Shown piece after piece: positions 33,067 through 50,074 of a stretch of DNA of 64,000 bases. How positions within the stretch are numbered: the stretch's first letter is position 1; each line of letters begins with the position of its first letter. A program made the position numbers and the translations under genes. The stretch is from Anaeromyces robustus (lineage: Eukaryota; Neocallimastigomycota; Neocallimastigomycetes; Neocallimastigales; Neocallimastigaceae). The stretch covers positions 1 to 64,000 of the forward strand of contig MCFG01000057.1 in assembly GCA_002104895.1 (NCBI GenBank), in the 5' to 3' direction. The notes beneath the pieces were generated by a model. That model was not told the DNA's origin. It did not search any database and saw nothing but the letters and a program-made list of their open reading frames with translations.

Positions 33067-33708
33067 TTAATTTAAAAATAAAAATAAAAAAAATACAAAA
33101 ATCATTATATGAAATGTTTTTAAAGATAATGTTGAAGTTCCACTTATTAAATCTGCTTTTACTCTTTCTATACAACTACCTAAATTTTGTGTGGTATCTT
33201 TTAAATTATCATTTTCCACTATCCATAAATTATCATAACCATCATTCCATGTAGGTGGATTATCAATACCTAACGTTTTTACTAATAATTCAATTTGATA
33301 ACGATTCCAACAAAGTAAAACAGTTTCTATATCATCTGGTAAATTCTCTATCGTTGAAGCTAATTTTGCTTGTTGTCTTTCTTTAAAGGTATCTATAATT
33401 TTAATATTTAATTGAGAAGCTAAATAATTCACTGTTTTAAGAGGTAAAGGAGTATAAACATCACCATTAGGGTTTTGAGCATATATTATTTGAGGTCTTA
33501 AACTTTCATCATTTTGTATTAATTCATTTAAACATATACTTCTTGCTTCTCCTGTTAAACTTAAAATGTTTGAATCATGTTGGTCTGGTTCAGCATTTTG
33601 TATTAATATTATTTTTCTTGAAAGAGCTTTTTCAAAAATTATAGTAAAAATAAAACTAATCAAAGGAATATTGAAAATAAGATTATTATTATTTCTTAAA
33701 AACTTCAT
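33067..33708 (-). CDS. Histidine-phosphatase-fold protein lacking catalytic residues
   Basis: An intronless gene of 213 residues. It aligns by eye with the fungal phosphoglycerate-mutase-like (histidine phosphatase) family: strand KIILIQNAEP, then LSLTGEARSICL, PQIIYAQNP, PLPLKTVNYLASQL, and ETVLLCWNRYQIELLVKTLG followed by YDNLWIVE. In active members the first strand carries an RH pair (LIRHAE), a middle segment carries Arg (RP..T..PLA) and the third motif carries a second His (CWEH). Here these are Q37-N38, PL before P89, and N135-R136. The catalytic histidine and its partners are therefore all missing while the fold-forming residues remain, so a pseudoenzyme is likely. Hydrophobic segments at residues 10-26 and 199-212 suggest a secretion signal and a C-terminal anchor (possibly GPI). 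Its role is unknown. Confidence 0.75.
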   Translation of the reverse strand: MKFLRNNNNLIFNIPLISFIFTIIFEKALSRKIILIQNAEPDQHDSNILSLTGEARSICLNELIQNDESLRPQIIYAQNPNGDVYTPLPLKTVNYLASQLNIKIIDTFKERQQAKLASTIENLPDDIETVLLCWNRYQIELLVKTLGIDNPPTWNDGYDNLWIVENDNLKDTTQNLGSCIERVKADLISGTSTLSLKTFHIMIFVFFLFLFLN

Positions 33709-35640
33709 TTCTATATATTAATCTATATTATATGGTTAATTAAATAAAATTTAAATATTTTAAATATTGAATTAACAAAAATTAATAATATAAAGAATTA
33801 TTAAATGTTTTATTATTTATCTTATAATCCTTCTTTTTTTTTTTTTTTTTTTTTTATTCTCAAAAATTATATATTATTATAATTATTATTCTTAATTTGG
33901 ATTAATAGTATCAAAAAGCTTCAATACTTTTATACAATTTTTATATTATTATTATTTTTTTTTTGAAAAGTTATTGAAATTTATAATTTTCTTCTTTTTT
34001 TCTTATTATTTTTATTATTAGAAAGATTCTTATTTCTTAAGAAAAATAAACACATACACAATATATATATATTTTCTATTGTAATATTTTAAGTAACCTT
34101 GTATTTAATTATTTTTTTTTATTTTATATTAAAAAAAAAAAAAAGAAAAGTTAAACACTTTAAAATATATATTTTATTAATTGTAGTAATAAAATACTTC
34201 TATATATAAAACATTTTGTCTTTTTTTTTTATAAAATTAATTTTAATGTTTTAATAAAAATTTTATATACATAATTATTTATTTATATTTATATATTAAT
34301 TCGTATGCTTGTATTTACTGAAAGAGCTATTAATACATAAAAAGAATCAAATAATATTTTTTTTTATTCTTCTTTTATATTATATTATTTATTTTTATTA
34401 TTGGTTTTAAAATATGAAGAATAAAATGTAAGTATTTCTAATTAGAAGAATTATTACTATATTGAATTATAACTATTATTATTTAATATATATCCTTTTC
34501 TTTTTCTTTTATTTTTTATTTTTTTATTTATTTTTTTAACATTAAATTTATCAAAAATTGTAATGTTCTATATTATGAATTTAAATATATAAAATATTAT
34601 TCTTTTGTTATAATTATAATATGAAATTAAATTAATGAAAAAAAAAAGAAAAAAAAGAGTAAAAAAAAAAAATTAGGTCAAATAACGATTATTTATATTT
34701 TTAATATTAACTATTTATAATATATATAATAATAATTTAAATAATATAATTATTAATTATTAAATAATAAAAAAAGTAATAATAAAAAAGTTAAGATATA
34801 CTATAATAATAATAATAATAATAAATAATATAATATATTTTCATTATTTTATTTTATTTTATTATTTTTATTTTTTATTAATTTAAATATTAGTTAATAT
34901 TTATATATTATAAATATTAACTAATAGTCTATTTATTTATTTTTATATTATTCATCCATTTATTTAGTTACATATTTAAATTATCATTTAATTAATTTTA
35001 TTATTTAGTAAATTATTTATTTATATATTATTTATTCATTTATATTTTTCTTGTGTATTTATATTTAAATGATATATACCATTTTTGATTTAATAAAAAA
35101 AAAAAATAAATAGGATGTATTAATTAGGAATAAATTTTTTATAATACATCCATTATACTCTAATATATATACTAACTATATATTAATATTAATTTTTTAA
35201 CATATATAATAAAAAAGCTTATTTTAATATGTGGAAATATAATTAAATATATTTTAGAATTCAATAAAATAATTAAATTTATTCATATTAACAATATATT
35301 ATAATGCATTTTACATATATTAAAAATTGTTTTCTTTTTTCTAATAAATTTATTATCGTTTTGAAATTTTGGAAAATAAGTCAGATTTAATTAATTATAT
35401 ATGATAATACATTATAATATATATAACAAATATATTAAATAATATTTAAATATATTGATTTAATATAAAATTTTAGGAATTTTTTTTTTTTAAAAGTAAA
35501 TTGGCATTTTTTTTTTAATTCCACATAATAATAAATAATATTATAATATTATAATATTATAAAAATTAATTAATTAATATATAATATAATAAATAATATA
35601 ATAAATAAGGATAAATTTTATTATTATATTATAACCATTA

Positions 35641-35732
35641 TAACCACACACACAACCACAACTACAACCACAACTACAACCACAACCATAAACATAATCA
35701 TAAACAATAACCACAACCATAAACAATAACCA
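35641..35732. repeat. ACCACA/ACTACA-type imperfect repeat
   Basis: The plus strand has about 90 bases of ACCACAACTACA- and ACCATAAACA-type units with no G at all. It is the most C-rich stretch of this intergenic region and is bordered by a different repeat (GAATGAAT). No coding sense is apparent. Confidence 0.75.
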
Positions 35733-36933
35733 TAAATAAATAAAAATGATGAATAAATGAATGAATGAATAATAATAATTATATTGGTTTTATACCATTA
35801 ATAACTATATTACTAATAAATTATCAATTTTATAATAATGATTATTGTAATGATAAAATAACAGTTAATTTTTAATTAGAAAAAGCATTAATAAGAATTG
35901 TTATAAAAAGAAAAAAGAAACAATTTCTTATTATTGATGACAATTATTTGAATGATTATAATGATAAAAGTCATGCTTTTTTTTATATTATTATTTTGTT
36001 TTAATTTGCTAATTATAATAATAATTTGAATTTTTATTCATAAAAAAAGTAAAGGATGAATTTTATTTACACATTTTTTGTAACGGTATTAATTAATTAA
36101 CTAATTAGTTTTATTATTAAATTTAATTTTTTATTTATTCATCTATTTATTTATCTATTAATTTATTTAATAATTTATTTAATAATTTATTTATTCATCT
36201 ATTTATTTATCTATTGATTTATTTAATTATTATTATTATTTTTATAGTCAAAAAACATTCCGTTATTCTTTTTATTTTTTTATTTTTTTTTTTTTTTTAC
36301 TTTTGTTACTGAATATTATCGAATGTAATTATATTTGAAATATATTATATGTAAAGAAGACAATATATATTATATTTAATTATATTATATTATATATATA
36401 TAAAATTTATATTATAATTATTTTAATTAATAAAAAAATTGGCAAACTTCTTATTTAATATAAAAAAAAAAAAACAAAATTTAATAAAAGTTTTAAAAAA
36501 AAAAATTAAATACAAGGATAATAAATAATTAATATATTAATAATATATTAATTATATTAATAATGTATAATAAATTATAGTATCATAATATATATAATAA
36601 TATATAATAATATATTTAATGTATAATAATTTTTTTAATAAATCTTTTTTTTTTTAATTTCGTAATTATTCCTTTTTGAGTATAATTTAATTTATCTTAA
36701 TTCTAATTTAAAAATTAGATGTGGCTTTATTTTTAAAAAAAAGCAACAACTTTAATTGGTAAGTTTGTGTGTTTATTTAAAAAATTTCAAAATAAAAAAA
36801 AAAAAAAAGGAAAAATAATGGAAAAATAAAGGAAAATAATGAGTTTAATTAATTATAATTACTGTTTTTTTATATATATATATTTATTATATATTAGTAA
36901 TTGTTATAATATAAAATTTTTTTGTTTATATTT

Positions 36934-37123
<190 letters not shown>

Positions 37124-38138
37124 TTGGAATATAAAAGACCAAGTTTGAATATAGTATTGTATAAATTGAAAGATTCTTTGTTAATTATTAATTATTTTAA
37201 GATAAGGAAGTATTTATTTATTAATTATTAATTGTAAATAATTAACTGTTGAGATAAGGAAGCATTTATTTATTAATTATTAATTATTAATTATAAAGAA
37301 TTCAATATATATTTTTGTTGATAACAAAGCATTAGTTAATTAAAATAATTTATTTTTTTTTATTATTATGGTCATATTAAACTCACGGAATGTGGATTTA
37401 TTTATTTAATAATTAAAAATATTCATTTAAATATAAATATATTAATATAATATAATATAATAATATAATAAATAATAAATAAAATAAATAAAATAAATAA
37501 AATAAATAAAAGATAATTAGAATAAATAAAAGAAAATGAAAAAGTTTTAAATATTTGGTATAATTTATGATAAGGATTAATATTACTAAGGTATATATAT
37601 TAAATAATTCATTTAGAAAAGTACAACTGTGTATTAAAAACTTTATTTATTTAACGGTGATTCATTTAATTAATTAATTAATTAATTAAAAATACTTTAT
37701 TTATTTACTTATTATTCAATTATTCATTAATTTAATTTAATATGAATTTTTAATAATGCATATCAAAAAAAAATTTTTTTAATCAATTATTTAACATATT
37801 AAATTTTTAACCTTTTTTAAGTTTGATTAAATATATTTTTACACAACTGAATTTAAAATTATTATTATCCAATGAATTGATCATGTTTTTTTTTTTTTAA
37901 AAATAAATAAAAAATTTGGTATTTTATTGTATTATTTATTGTACTCACTTATATACATTTTAAAAATAAAGCCACAAATAATTTAAATACTATTTTATTT
38001 GCCAAGTAAATTTTTTTAAAAAAAATATATTAAATTCCATTTAAATTAAAAAAAAAGAATTCTATACAATATGTAGAAAGATTAAAAGATTAAAAAAGAT
38101 AATTAAAAAAAAAATTTTTTTTTTTGTTTTTCTGTATT

Positions 38139-38140
38139 GA

Positions 38141-38202
<62 letters not shown>
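38139..38202. repeat. (TAAA)n run
   Basis: About sixteen perfect TAAA units sit immediately left of the long (ATT)n array. Confidence 0.95.
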
Positions 38203-38204
<2 letters not shown>

Positions 38205-38209
38205 AAAAC

Positions 38210-38210
<1 letters not shown>

Positions 38211-38291
<81 letters not shown>

Positions 38292-38303
38292 CAACTATTA
38301 TTA

Positions 38304-38335
<32 letters not shown>

Positions 38336-38339
38336 TTAT

Positions 38340-38434
<95 letters not shown>
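38211..38434. repeat. Long (ATT)n array
   Basis: About 220 bases of ATT units with a few interruptions (ATCAACTATT near 38290 and ATTCATTATTCATT near 38332). It is the reverse complement of the larger (AAT)n array that starts 500 bases downstream. Confidence 0.95.
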
Positions 38435-38436
<2 letters not shown>

Positions 38437-38937
38437 ATGTGTATAATTTTTTATATATAATAATTACGAAGATAATTATGAATATGCATAATTGATATAA
38501 TAAAAAACTGTATAGAAATAAATATTTATTAATATCAGAACTTTAAAACTTTTTTTCTTTTCTTTTTTGTATTTTTTTTGTTATTTTAATCAAATGATAT
38601 ATAAAAACTAAAAATATTATTATTTAAATTTTCCTAAAAATCGTGGATGTGATTAAGTTTATATTAAGTTATAGTAAAATTGCTTGCTATTAATTAAAGA
38701 AAAATTTATATTAGTCATAATTTTACTCAATTAAAACTGCTCCCATTTTATTATGACTAATTAGTTAATGAATTTTATATTTATTATTTATTATATATGT
38801 TATATTTTATAATGAATTTTATATTTACTATTTATTATATATGTTATTTTTATAAGTTAATTTATTAATATTATTGCTTCTTTATTTTTTAATTAATTAA
38901 TTAATTAATTAATAATTCATAATAATAATAATAATTA

Positions 38938-39452
<515 letters not shown>

Positions 39453-40678
39453 TATAAATTATAAATAATAGTTAAAAAAAGGCATCAAAAGTAAATAAGA
39501 AAGCAATTGTCTTTTTTTTTAATAGAATATATTGATTATTACCAATATATATAAATTATTATTGATTTATATATATTTGTAAGATTATTATTTTATTTTT
39601 ATGTTCTATATATAAATAAATTATTAATTATTAAAAGTTCTATATGATTATTATTTTATTTTTATGTTCTATTTGTTAATAATACTGTTTCTATTATTCT
39701 ACCTATATTTTACATCTTATTAATCTTTTGGTAATACACATGTAGTTTTTTTTTTTTTTAAAATTTAATTTTTTATGTTTAATTAATTTATTATTATGTA
39801 TAATAATAATAATAATTTTATTTTTAATTATAATAATAATTAAATATTATATTATTATATAAAGATTTTTAGGGTCTAATTACCAATAATGTATAATGCT
39901 AATATATTCTTATACATGTTATAATACTTATCACTTACGAATATATAAAATTGTTGTATATTGTTATAATAATATATAAAAATTAATGCTATAACATGAA
40001 TATAACATATGTATATACTATATTTTAATACTAATGCATATAATAATATATACTATACTAAAAAACTTAAAATTTTTGCATTTAATATACATTTAATTAT
40101 AATAGTTATTATGAATTAACAAAAGTTATGTAAAAAAATGGAATTTTAAGAAATATTAATATTAATAGATTATCTATTTTAATAGAATAAAAAATATTAT
40201 AGAACTAAATATTTATTAAATTTTTATTTTTTTCATGTAGTTCTTTTTAATACAAATTATTTTTAACCTTTAGACATTTTTTAATATATTATTATATTAA
40301 TAAATAATTAAATATACAATCAATAGTTATAATTATATATTTCATTATACAAATACCAAATATTAATAATATTAATGTATCATAATTATTTATAAAATTT
40401 TTTATATAAAGAAAAATAAGTTCTCTTATAATAATGTAATTATCCTATTTTCGAAGAAGAAAATATGAATCAATTTTTTTTTTTTTTTTTTTTTTTGTAT
40501 AACATGGTTTAATAAATTTTAAATTGATTTAATAAGGTTAAAGTATATATGAGATAAAATATAGAAATAAATATAATAAATTAAAAAATTTTACAAATGT
40601 TGTTTTGACAATAAATACTAGTAATAGTAGATAATACTTATTATTATTATTATTATAAATTAATTAAACATAAAAAAT

Positions 40679-40717
<39 letters not shown>

Positions 40718-41155
40718 ACATGTATATTATAAAAATATTAGATTTAATTTCATATATTATTGGAGATATTATCGTTAAAAAAATTATAAATTGGTGAATT
40801 AATTAAAAGATTTTGTATGATATATATGTTGTATCTTTTAAACTATATTTAATAAAAAATAATAAAAAAATATATATAAAGATTAAGAGTAATAGATTTT
40901 TTTTTTTTTTATTTTAAAATTTTAAAGTTTATTATAGGAAAAAAAATGAAACTTTAATATATTTATATTATTATTATTATTATTATTATTTTTTTATTTT
41001 TTTTTTTTTTTATTTTTTTTTTTATTCTTCTTTTATGCTATTAATATATATATATTTTGTAGAAAAACCTTTTTTTTCAATTAAGAAAAAAAAAAAAATA
41101 CAAGATTTATAGTATAATTATTTTATATTGTATTTATAAAATTTTTTTGGTGAAA

Positions 41156-42508
41156 ATGATATATTTAAACATATTACTTTTGATATACTTTTTTTCATTT
41201 CTATGTAATTTTATTTATTAGTTATTATATTCTTTATTATTATTCTTTATTCTATTATATATTAATATTAATAATATTATGATTCTGATTATTATTATTT
41301 TTTTTATATACTTTGCTTTGTTTAAAAATATTTAGATGAAGGCATAAGAGCTACAATAATAGATGCTCTTGCATTTTCATATTCTCCTGAAACTCATATT
41401 TATGGATATTTAATTAATGAATTCAATAAATATTCGGAAGAAAATGGATTGGATGTACAAGTTAATTTAAATTTAATTTCAAAACTTAATGGAACTTCAT
41501 TAATAGATGGTTATGGTTCAATGTTAGAAACTCTTCTTATAAAAAAATCTACTAGATATGATTTATTTTTTTATGATAATTGTGATACTTTTATACTGGG
41601 TTCCCATTATATAGATTTATATGATTGGTTAAGTAAAGATCATATTGATATGTATGATATGAATATTATAAAACAAACTTGTTTTTATAATGATAAATTG
41701 GTTGGACTTGTAAGTAAGGAAATATTAAGAGAGAAAGAAAAAAAAAATTAAATATATATAGATTTTTTTTTTATTTTTTTTTTTTTTATTAAAAACTTTT
41801 TTTTATTTTCATTTTTATAATTGATATTAGCCGGTATCAATAGATTTAAATGTTTTATATTATGATACTGAAATATTTGAAAAATATAATAATATAACAA
41901 TACCAAAAACATGGGAAGAATTAATAGATATATGTAAATATATAATGGAAAAAGAAGATGATAAAGAAAAATATTATTGTTATAATGGTTTATATTCAAG
42001 TAAATATTATTATTTTATATAATTTTTATTTTTATTTTATGTTAACTTATTAATTTTTTTTTTTTTAATTATTATTTTATATAATTTTTATTTTTATTTT
42101 ATGTTAACTTATTAATTTTTTTTTTTTTAATTATTATTTTATATAATTTTTATTTTTATTTTATGTTAAGTTATTAATTTTTTTTAATTATTATTTATAT
42201 ATGTAATACATTATAATTATTAATATTTATTTTTTCTTTATTATATATATATAAAAGATGAAGAAGTAGGTACATGTTCATTATATGATTTTATTTATTC
42301 ATATAGAAAATCCAAAGATTCACCATTCCCTGAATTAACAAGCCAAGAAGCAATTGATTCTTTAAAAATGATAAAAACTTTAAAAAATGAAATTGCATCA
42401 GGTTTTATATTTATATTTATATAAATAATGTATTATTAATAAATATTAGTATTGTATTAGTATTAATATAATTATTATTATTACTACTACTACTACTACT
42501 ACTACTAC

Positions 42509-42559
<51 letters not shown>

Positions 42560-44156
42560 AACAATATAATAATTATTTAATATTTAAAATTCAGATGAAA
42601 TATTTACAGGTTATTCAGAAATATTTATAAATCCATTATTTAAACAGAGATTTTTGTTTTTAAAATTTTGGTATATGGATGTGATGAGAGAAGCTATGTA
42701 TGAACCATTCACACCACCAGGAAATAAAATAGGTATTTCAGGATCTGCTATTGGAGGTTATAATGTTGGAATTAATAAGTATTCATCTGATACGAAAAAA
42801 AAGGCATCAATTAAAGTTATTGAATACATCACTTCAAAAGATATTCAAAAAAAGATTATTACAGAAAAAAAATTAATTTCAGCTATGACAAGTTTATATG
42901 ATGAAGAAGATATATGTAATGTTGTTGATTGTGAATTTTTTAAAAGTCTTCAACCTATTGGAAGACCAATTACAAAAATGTTGGATTATAATAGTTATTC
43001 TGAAAAATTTAGAAATTATATCTATGAATATTTATATGGAGATAAGACACCAGAAGAAGTATTAAAAAGGATTGATGATATTACTAAAACTTATTATATT
43101 TCATTGAAAACAAATGATTCTTCTGTAGGATTGATTTTTTTTATTGTAGCTTGTATTATATCAACCATTATATTATTATCATTGATATTTCTCTTTTTTG
43201 AAAGTTATAGTAAATATTTCGAAATTTTAAGAAGTGATTTTTGGGTTATTTCAATGATTGGATTAATTTTAATTATTTTTTCGGGTTTTACTGAATTAGA
43301 AGGAGTAACTTCAATGAAATGTCATTTAAAAGTGATTTTAATATCTTTTGGTTTTACACTTCATTATATACCAATATTATATACATTAAATATACATTTT
43401 CCTGATAATGATAATATTTTGGAATGGTTTAAAAAACATCCATATCCGTTTCTTTTTATATTTATTATATTAGATATACTTTTAAATTGTTTATTATTTA
43501 TAAAACCATATGATATACAAAGAATAAGCGATATACAATCCCAAAATTATAATATATGTAAAATTAATAATATTCTCTTAAGATTATCCTTAATTTCAAT
43601 AATAATTATTGCAGTAATTATATTTATTATAATTTTACTTTTGATATTTATTGAATGGAATATTATTCATTTGTATTATGATATTAGAATGATAAATATC
43701 GTTATATTTTTGGATATTTTAAATATTTTAATATTTTTTTTTGTAGACTATATTCAAATTAGAAGTTATACTTTTAGTTTTACATTACAAGAATTAAATC
43801 ATTTAACACTTGCCACAATAAATTGTATATTGTTATTTGGATATCGAATAGTATGGGGATTTTTAGAAAATAAAAATAAAAATTTAAAAATGATTTCAAA
43901 AGTTAATAAAAAATTTATCGATAATTGTGAAAGTGTAAGTAAATCATGTTCAGATTCAAATATTGGTCAAATTATTCAGCAAGAAAGTGTTAATTCCCCA
44001 GTAAGTAATAAAGCTGAAATCGCTTCAGTCAGTGGTAGAATAAGTTTCATGACAAAAATATTAAGTTATCATTATCAAACATCAGAATTGGGTTGTTTGG
44101 CTGAGAATGAGACATCAATTTATACAACAAATGAATATTCAGTTAATAATTATTAA
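41156..44156 (+). CDS. Solute-binding-domain/7TM (class C GPCR-like) receptor A, 5 exons
   Basis: Exons 41156-41204, 41336-41709, 41831-41999, 42258-42401 and 42595-44156 join in frame to 765 residues. Exon 1 encodes a start Met and hydrophobic signal peptide (MIYLNILLLIYFFSFL). Residues about 20-415 resemble a bacterial ABC-type sugar-binding protein: ALAFSYSPETHIY, LINEFNKYS, YDLFFYDN, YYDTEIFEKYN, IPKTWEELIDICKY, GGYNVGINKYS, YITSKDIQKKII. Seven hydrophobic segments follow at about 422-447, 460-477, 484-511, 528-548, 573-599, 612-633 and 647-669, with class C features such as GFTELEG before TM3. A roughly 95-residue cytoplasmic tail ends the protein. Known context: gut fungi encode many such fusions, thought to sense carbohydrates. 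The ligand and G-protein coupling are unproven. Receptor B lies 1.4 kb downstream. Confidence 0.88.
42010..42205 (+). repeat. Three-copy 62-bp tandem repeat in receptor A intron 3
   Basis: Units begin at 42016, 42078 and 42140 (TATATAATTTTTATTTTTAT...) and run through ATGTTAACTTATTAA to a poly(T) tract. The first two are nearly identical, while the third has AAG for AAC and a shorter T tract. The array fills most of the intron, so intron length here is likely to vary between strains. Confidence 0.93.
42482..42555 (+). repeat. (ACT)n/(ATT)n run in receptor A intron 4
   Basis: About ten ACT units pass directly into about fifteen ATT units, upstream of the exon 5 acceptor. Confidence 0.9.
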
Positions 44157-45024
44157 TATATGAACTTAGGTGTTTTTTATTTTTTTATTTTCTATATACA
44201 TATCTATTATTGAGAATTTTTTTTTTTTTTTTTTTTTGGTTATTGTTAGAATATTACGAAATATATGTTAAATGTATTAAAATGTAATAAATTTAATGTA
44301 TAAGCCACATTGTATTTATTTAAAGCCATTGTAATTTATATAATTAAATATATTTATAACTCTTTATTATAAAATATATTAATAAAGTTTTACATAATAT
44401 TAATAAAATTAATAAGAATTAATAGTTCTAATTATAATATAAAACTATATTGTTAGTGTAGAATTATTTAGATATAGATATAATTGTTGATATAAAAAAA
44501 ATAAAGATTTGTTTATTTTTATTATATTATTATATTATCATTACTTATACAAATGTTCAATTTATTTATTAATTAAATATAAATTAATAATAATATATTT
44601 ATTTAATTATTTATATTTATACATTTAAAAAAATTATAAGAGATTTATCTAACAAGAGTAGATGTCAAAGATTAATTCTTTTTTTTTTTTTTTTTTTTTT
44701 TTTTCTTTCTTTCTTTATTTTTCTCGAAAGGATCTACTTCCATAAAATGTGAATAACTTTATATAATATTTTTTTTCCCAATTATTAAAACTTTAAATCT
44801 TTTTATATTTTGAAATTAAAAATTTTAAAGTATGAAGTTTTAAAAATTTAAAAAATTTATAGGAAAAATAAAAAAAAAAAAAAAAATTAGAAACATTTTG
44901 AAATGAAAAATTTTATATTAATATTTTTAATTTATTATGGTAAAATGTTTTCCATTAATAAAGTTAAATTCAAATTAATTAATTGTAGTGTTTTCAAATT
45001 ATTTTCATTATTAGAAAAAAATTT

Positions 45025-45145
45025 TTTAACATATTAAACTAGTTTAATGACCCATTGAATATTTGATCAAAACTCATTGGGTTTTATATATATATTTTTA
45101 TTATTTATTTAATAAAATAACTTGAAAAATTAAAAAAGAATAATA
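45025..45145. repeat. Upstream direct repeat, copy 1
   Basis: It contains the 16-base palindrome ATTAAACTAGTTTAAT at 45033-45048, then TGACCCATTGAATATTTGAT, then CAAAACTCATTGGG, a TA run, and AATAAAATAACTTGAAAA. The same order recurs 323 bases downstream. Confidence 0.9.
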
Positions 45146-45347
45146 ATATAAAAATTAATAATAATAATAAGGATAAAAAAGATATATTTTATATTTTAAT
45201 TTTTTATTTTTTTTTTCAATAATAAACCAGTTTTTAATATGGTTTAATTTTTTTTTTTTTAATATTCAAAACTTTAGTATTTTTTAATATTTTATGGTTT
45301 TTCTTATAATTTTAATAAAAAAATTTAGTGTTTTAAAATTTAAAAAA

Positions 45348-45401
45348 TTTAATATATTAAACTAGTTTAATGACTCATTGAGTATTTGATCAAAACTCAT
45401 T

Positions 45402-45447
<46 letters not shown>

Positions 45448-45500
45448 ATTATTATTAATTTAATAAAATAACTTGAAAATTAAGGAAGAATAATAAAATC
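45348..45500. repeat. Upstream direct repeat, copy 2
   Basis: This copy has the palindrome ATTAAACTAGTTTAAT at 45356-45371, then TGACTCATTGAGTATTTGAT, CAAAACTCATTGGG, a longer TA run and AATAAAATAACTTGAAAA. It ends about 90 bases before the receptor B start codon, so the pair lies in its probable promoter. Confidence 0.9.
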
Positions 45501-45588
45501 AAAATTAAATATTACATTTTATTATATATATTTTTTTTTATTTTGATCTTAGCATATCTTTATCTTACATATAAGATATTATTAAAAA

Positions 45589-48616
<3,028 letters not shown>

Positions 48617-50074
48617 TTACAAATTTTTACAGTAAATAATTTATATAAATACTTTATTTTTTGAAATATGTTTATTTTTACTTTAACTTTTTTAGTTATG
48701 TATTAAACATCACAGTGACAATTAATGTAATTTAATTTATTAAATTAAATATTAATTTTGAATATTTTAATGATGAATAATATATATATAAAGGGAAAAA
48801 AAAACATCATACTGTAATAAATATGAATGATATTATATATTTGAATTATATGTTATCATATATGACAAGATTAAATTACTAACATCAAAAATAGTTATGA
48901 TTAATTAATATTATTCTTGTGGATAAACTGAAAAAAAACTATTTATTAGATTTGTCTTATTTATCTTCGTTTTATTTAACAGTTTAACAATTTAAGGTAT
49001 ATATATAGTTAAGTAGTATTGTATCCATACCGTTATTAATTATTAGATTGAAACTATCAAAGACATAAGTAATGATAATATTTTATAATCGAAATTAAAG
49101 AAAGTAAAAAATTTAGTCTTAATAAGAACGATACTATTATAATTTTTCAAATGATATAATCATTTCAATAATAATTAAAACAAAGTAATTATATAGATTA
49201 TGACAATAAAGTAATACAAAATCATAATAATAAAAATAATAAAATTTTATATAATTATTTTTAGATATTTCCATGTAAAAAAAAATATAAAATAAATTAT
49301 CAATTAAATTCTTTTAAAGCATAATTTTTCAATAATAAAAATATATTTTAATTAAATATTTTATTATAAAATTCTAATTGTTTTATAATTATTATTTTTG
49401 TTTAAGGAAAAAAAAAAAAAGACTTATAAAAGTTTTCCCTTATAATTTAATATATAATATCTTTATTGTTTTTTAAAAATAATTTGTACTAATTTATATT
49501 TGAATAATTTTATTTTTTTTTTTTTTTTTTTTATTTTTGATTTTTAAAAATTTACTGAATAATGATTGGATTAAAAATGATTTTTATATATTATAATATA
49601 TGTTCCATAATATAATTGAATAAATTTATTATAATTTTTATTATTAATTTTAATTTAGCTAGTTAATTTTTTTTTTTAAAATAATACTGAACTTTTAAAT
49701 TTTTTCTTTTTTAAAATAAAAAAATAAAAAAAGAAAAGAAAAATTTAAAATTTAACAGAAATATATATATATAATTATATACATATTTCAATTTTTTTTT
49801 TTTTAACAAATATTTCTCATTCTTTTTTTTATTTCTTTTTATTTACAATATTTATTATTTAAATTAATATTTATATATTTTAAATTTTATATAATAATAA
49901 TTTATTATAATTTATTTAATTTATTTATAATATAAATAATATATACATTTCAAACGTATATAAAAACCATTAAAACTATCTTTTATAAACGGGAATTTCA
50001 TAATATATACATCTTTTCATTTTAATAATTAATTTATACTTATTTCTAAAATAAATATATATATATAAATCAAA
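48617..50074. other. Intergenic DNA between receptor B and SURF6
   Basis: Nothing convincing is seen. The segment 48700-49200 has a more mixed composition than most spacers here, but every frame on both strands is broken within a few codons and gives no recognisable motif. The right part is the probable SURF6 promoter. Confidence 0.55.

Larger units (their letters stand above)
44157..45588. other. Spacer between receptor A and receptor B
   Basis: This holds the 3' UTR of receptor A and the promoter of receptor B. There is no gene. Near its right side a roughly 120-base segment is duplicated (45025-45145 and 45348-45500), each copy with a 16-base palindrome. Single strands of poly(T) and TTTC repeats occur near 44680-44720. 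Confidence 0.6.
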
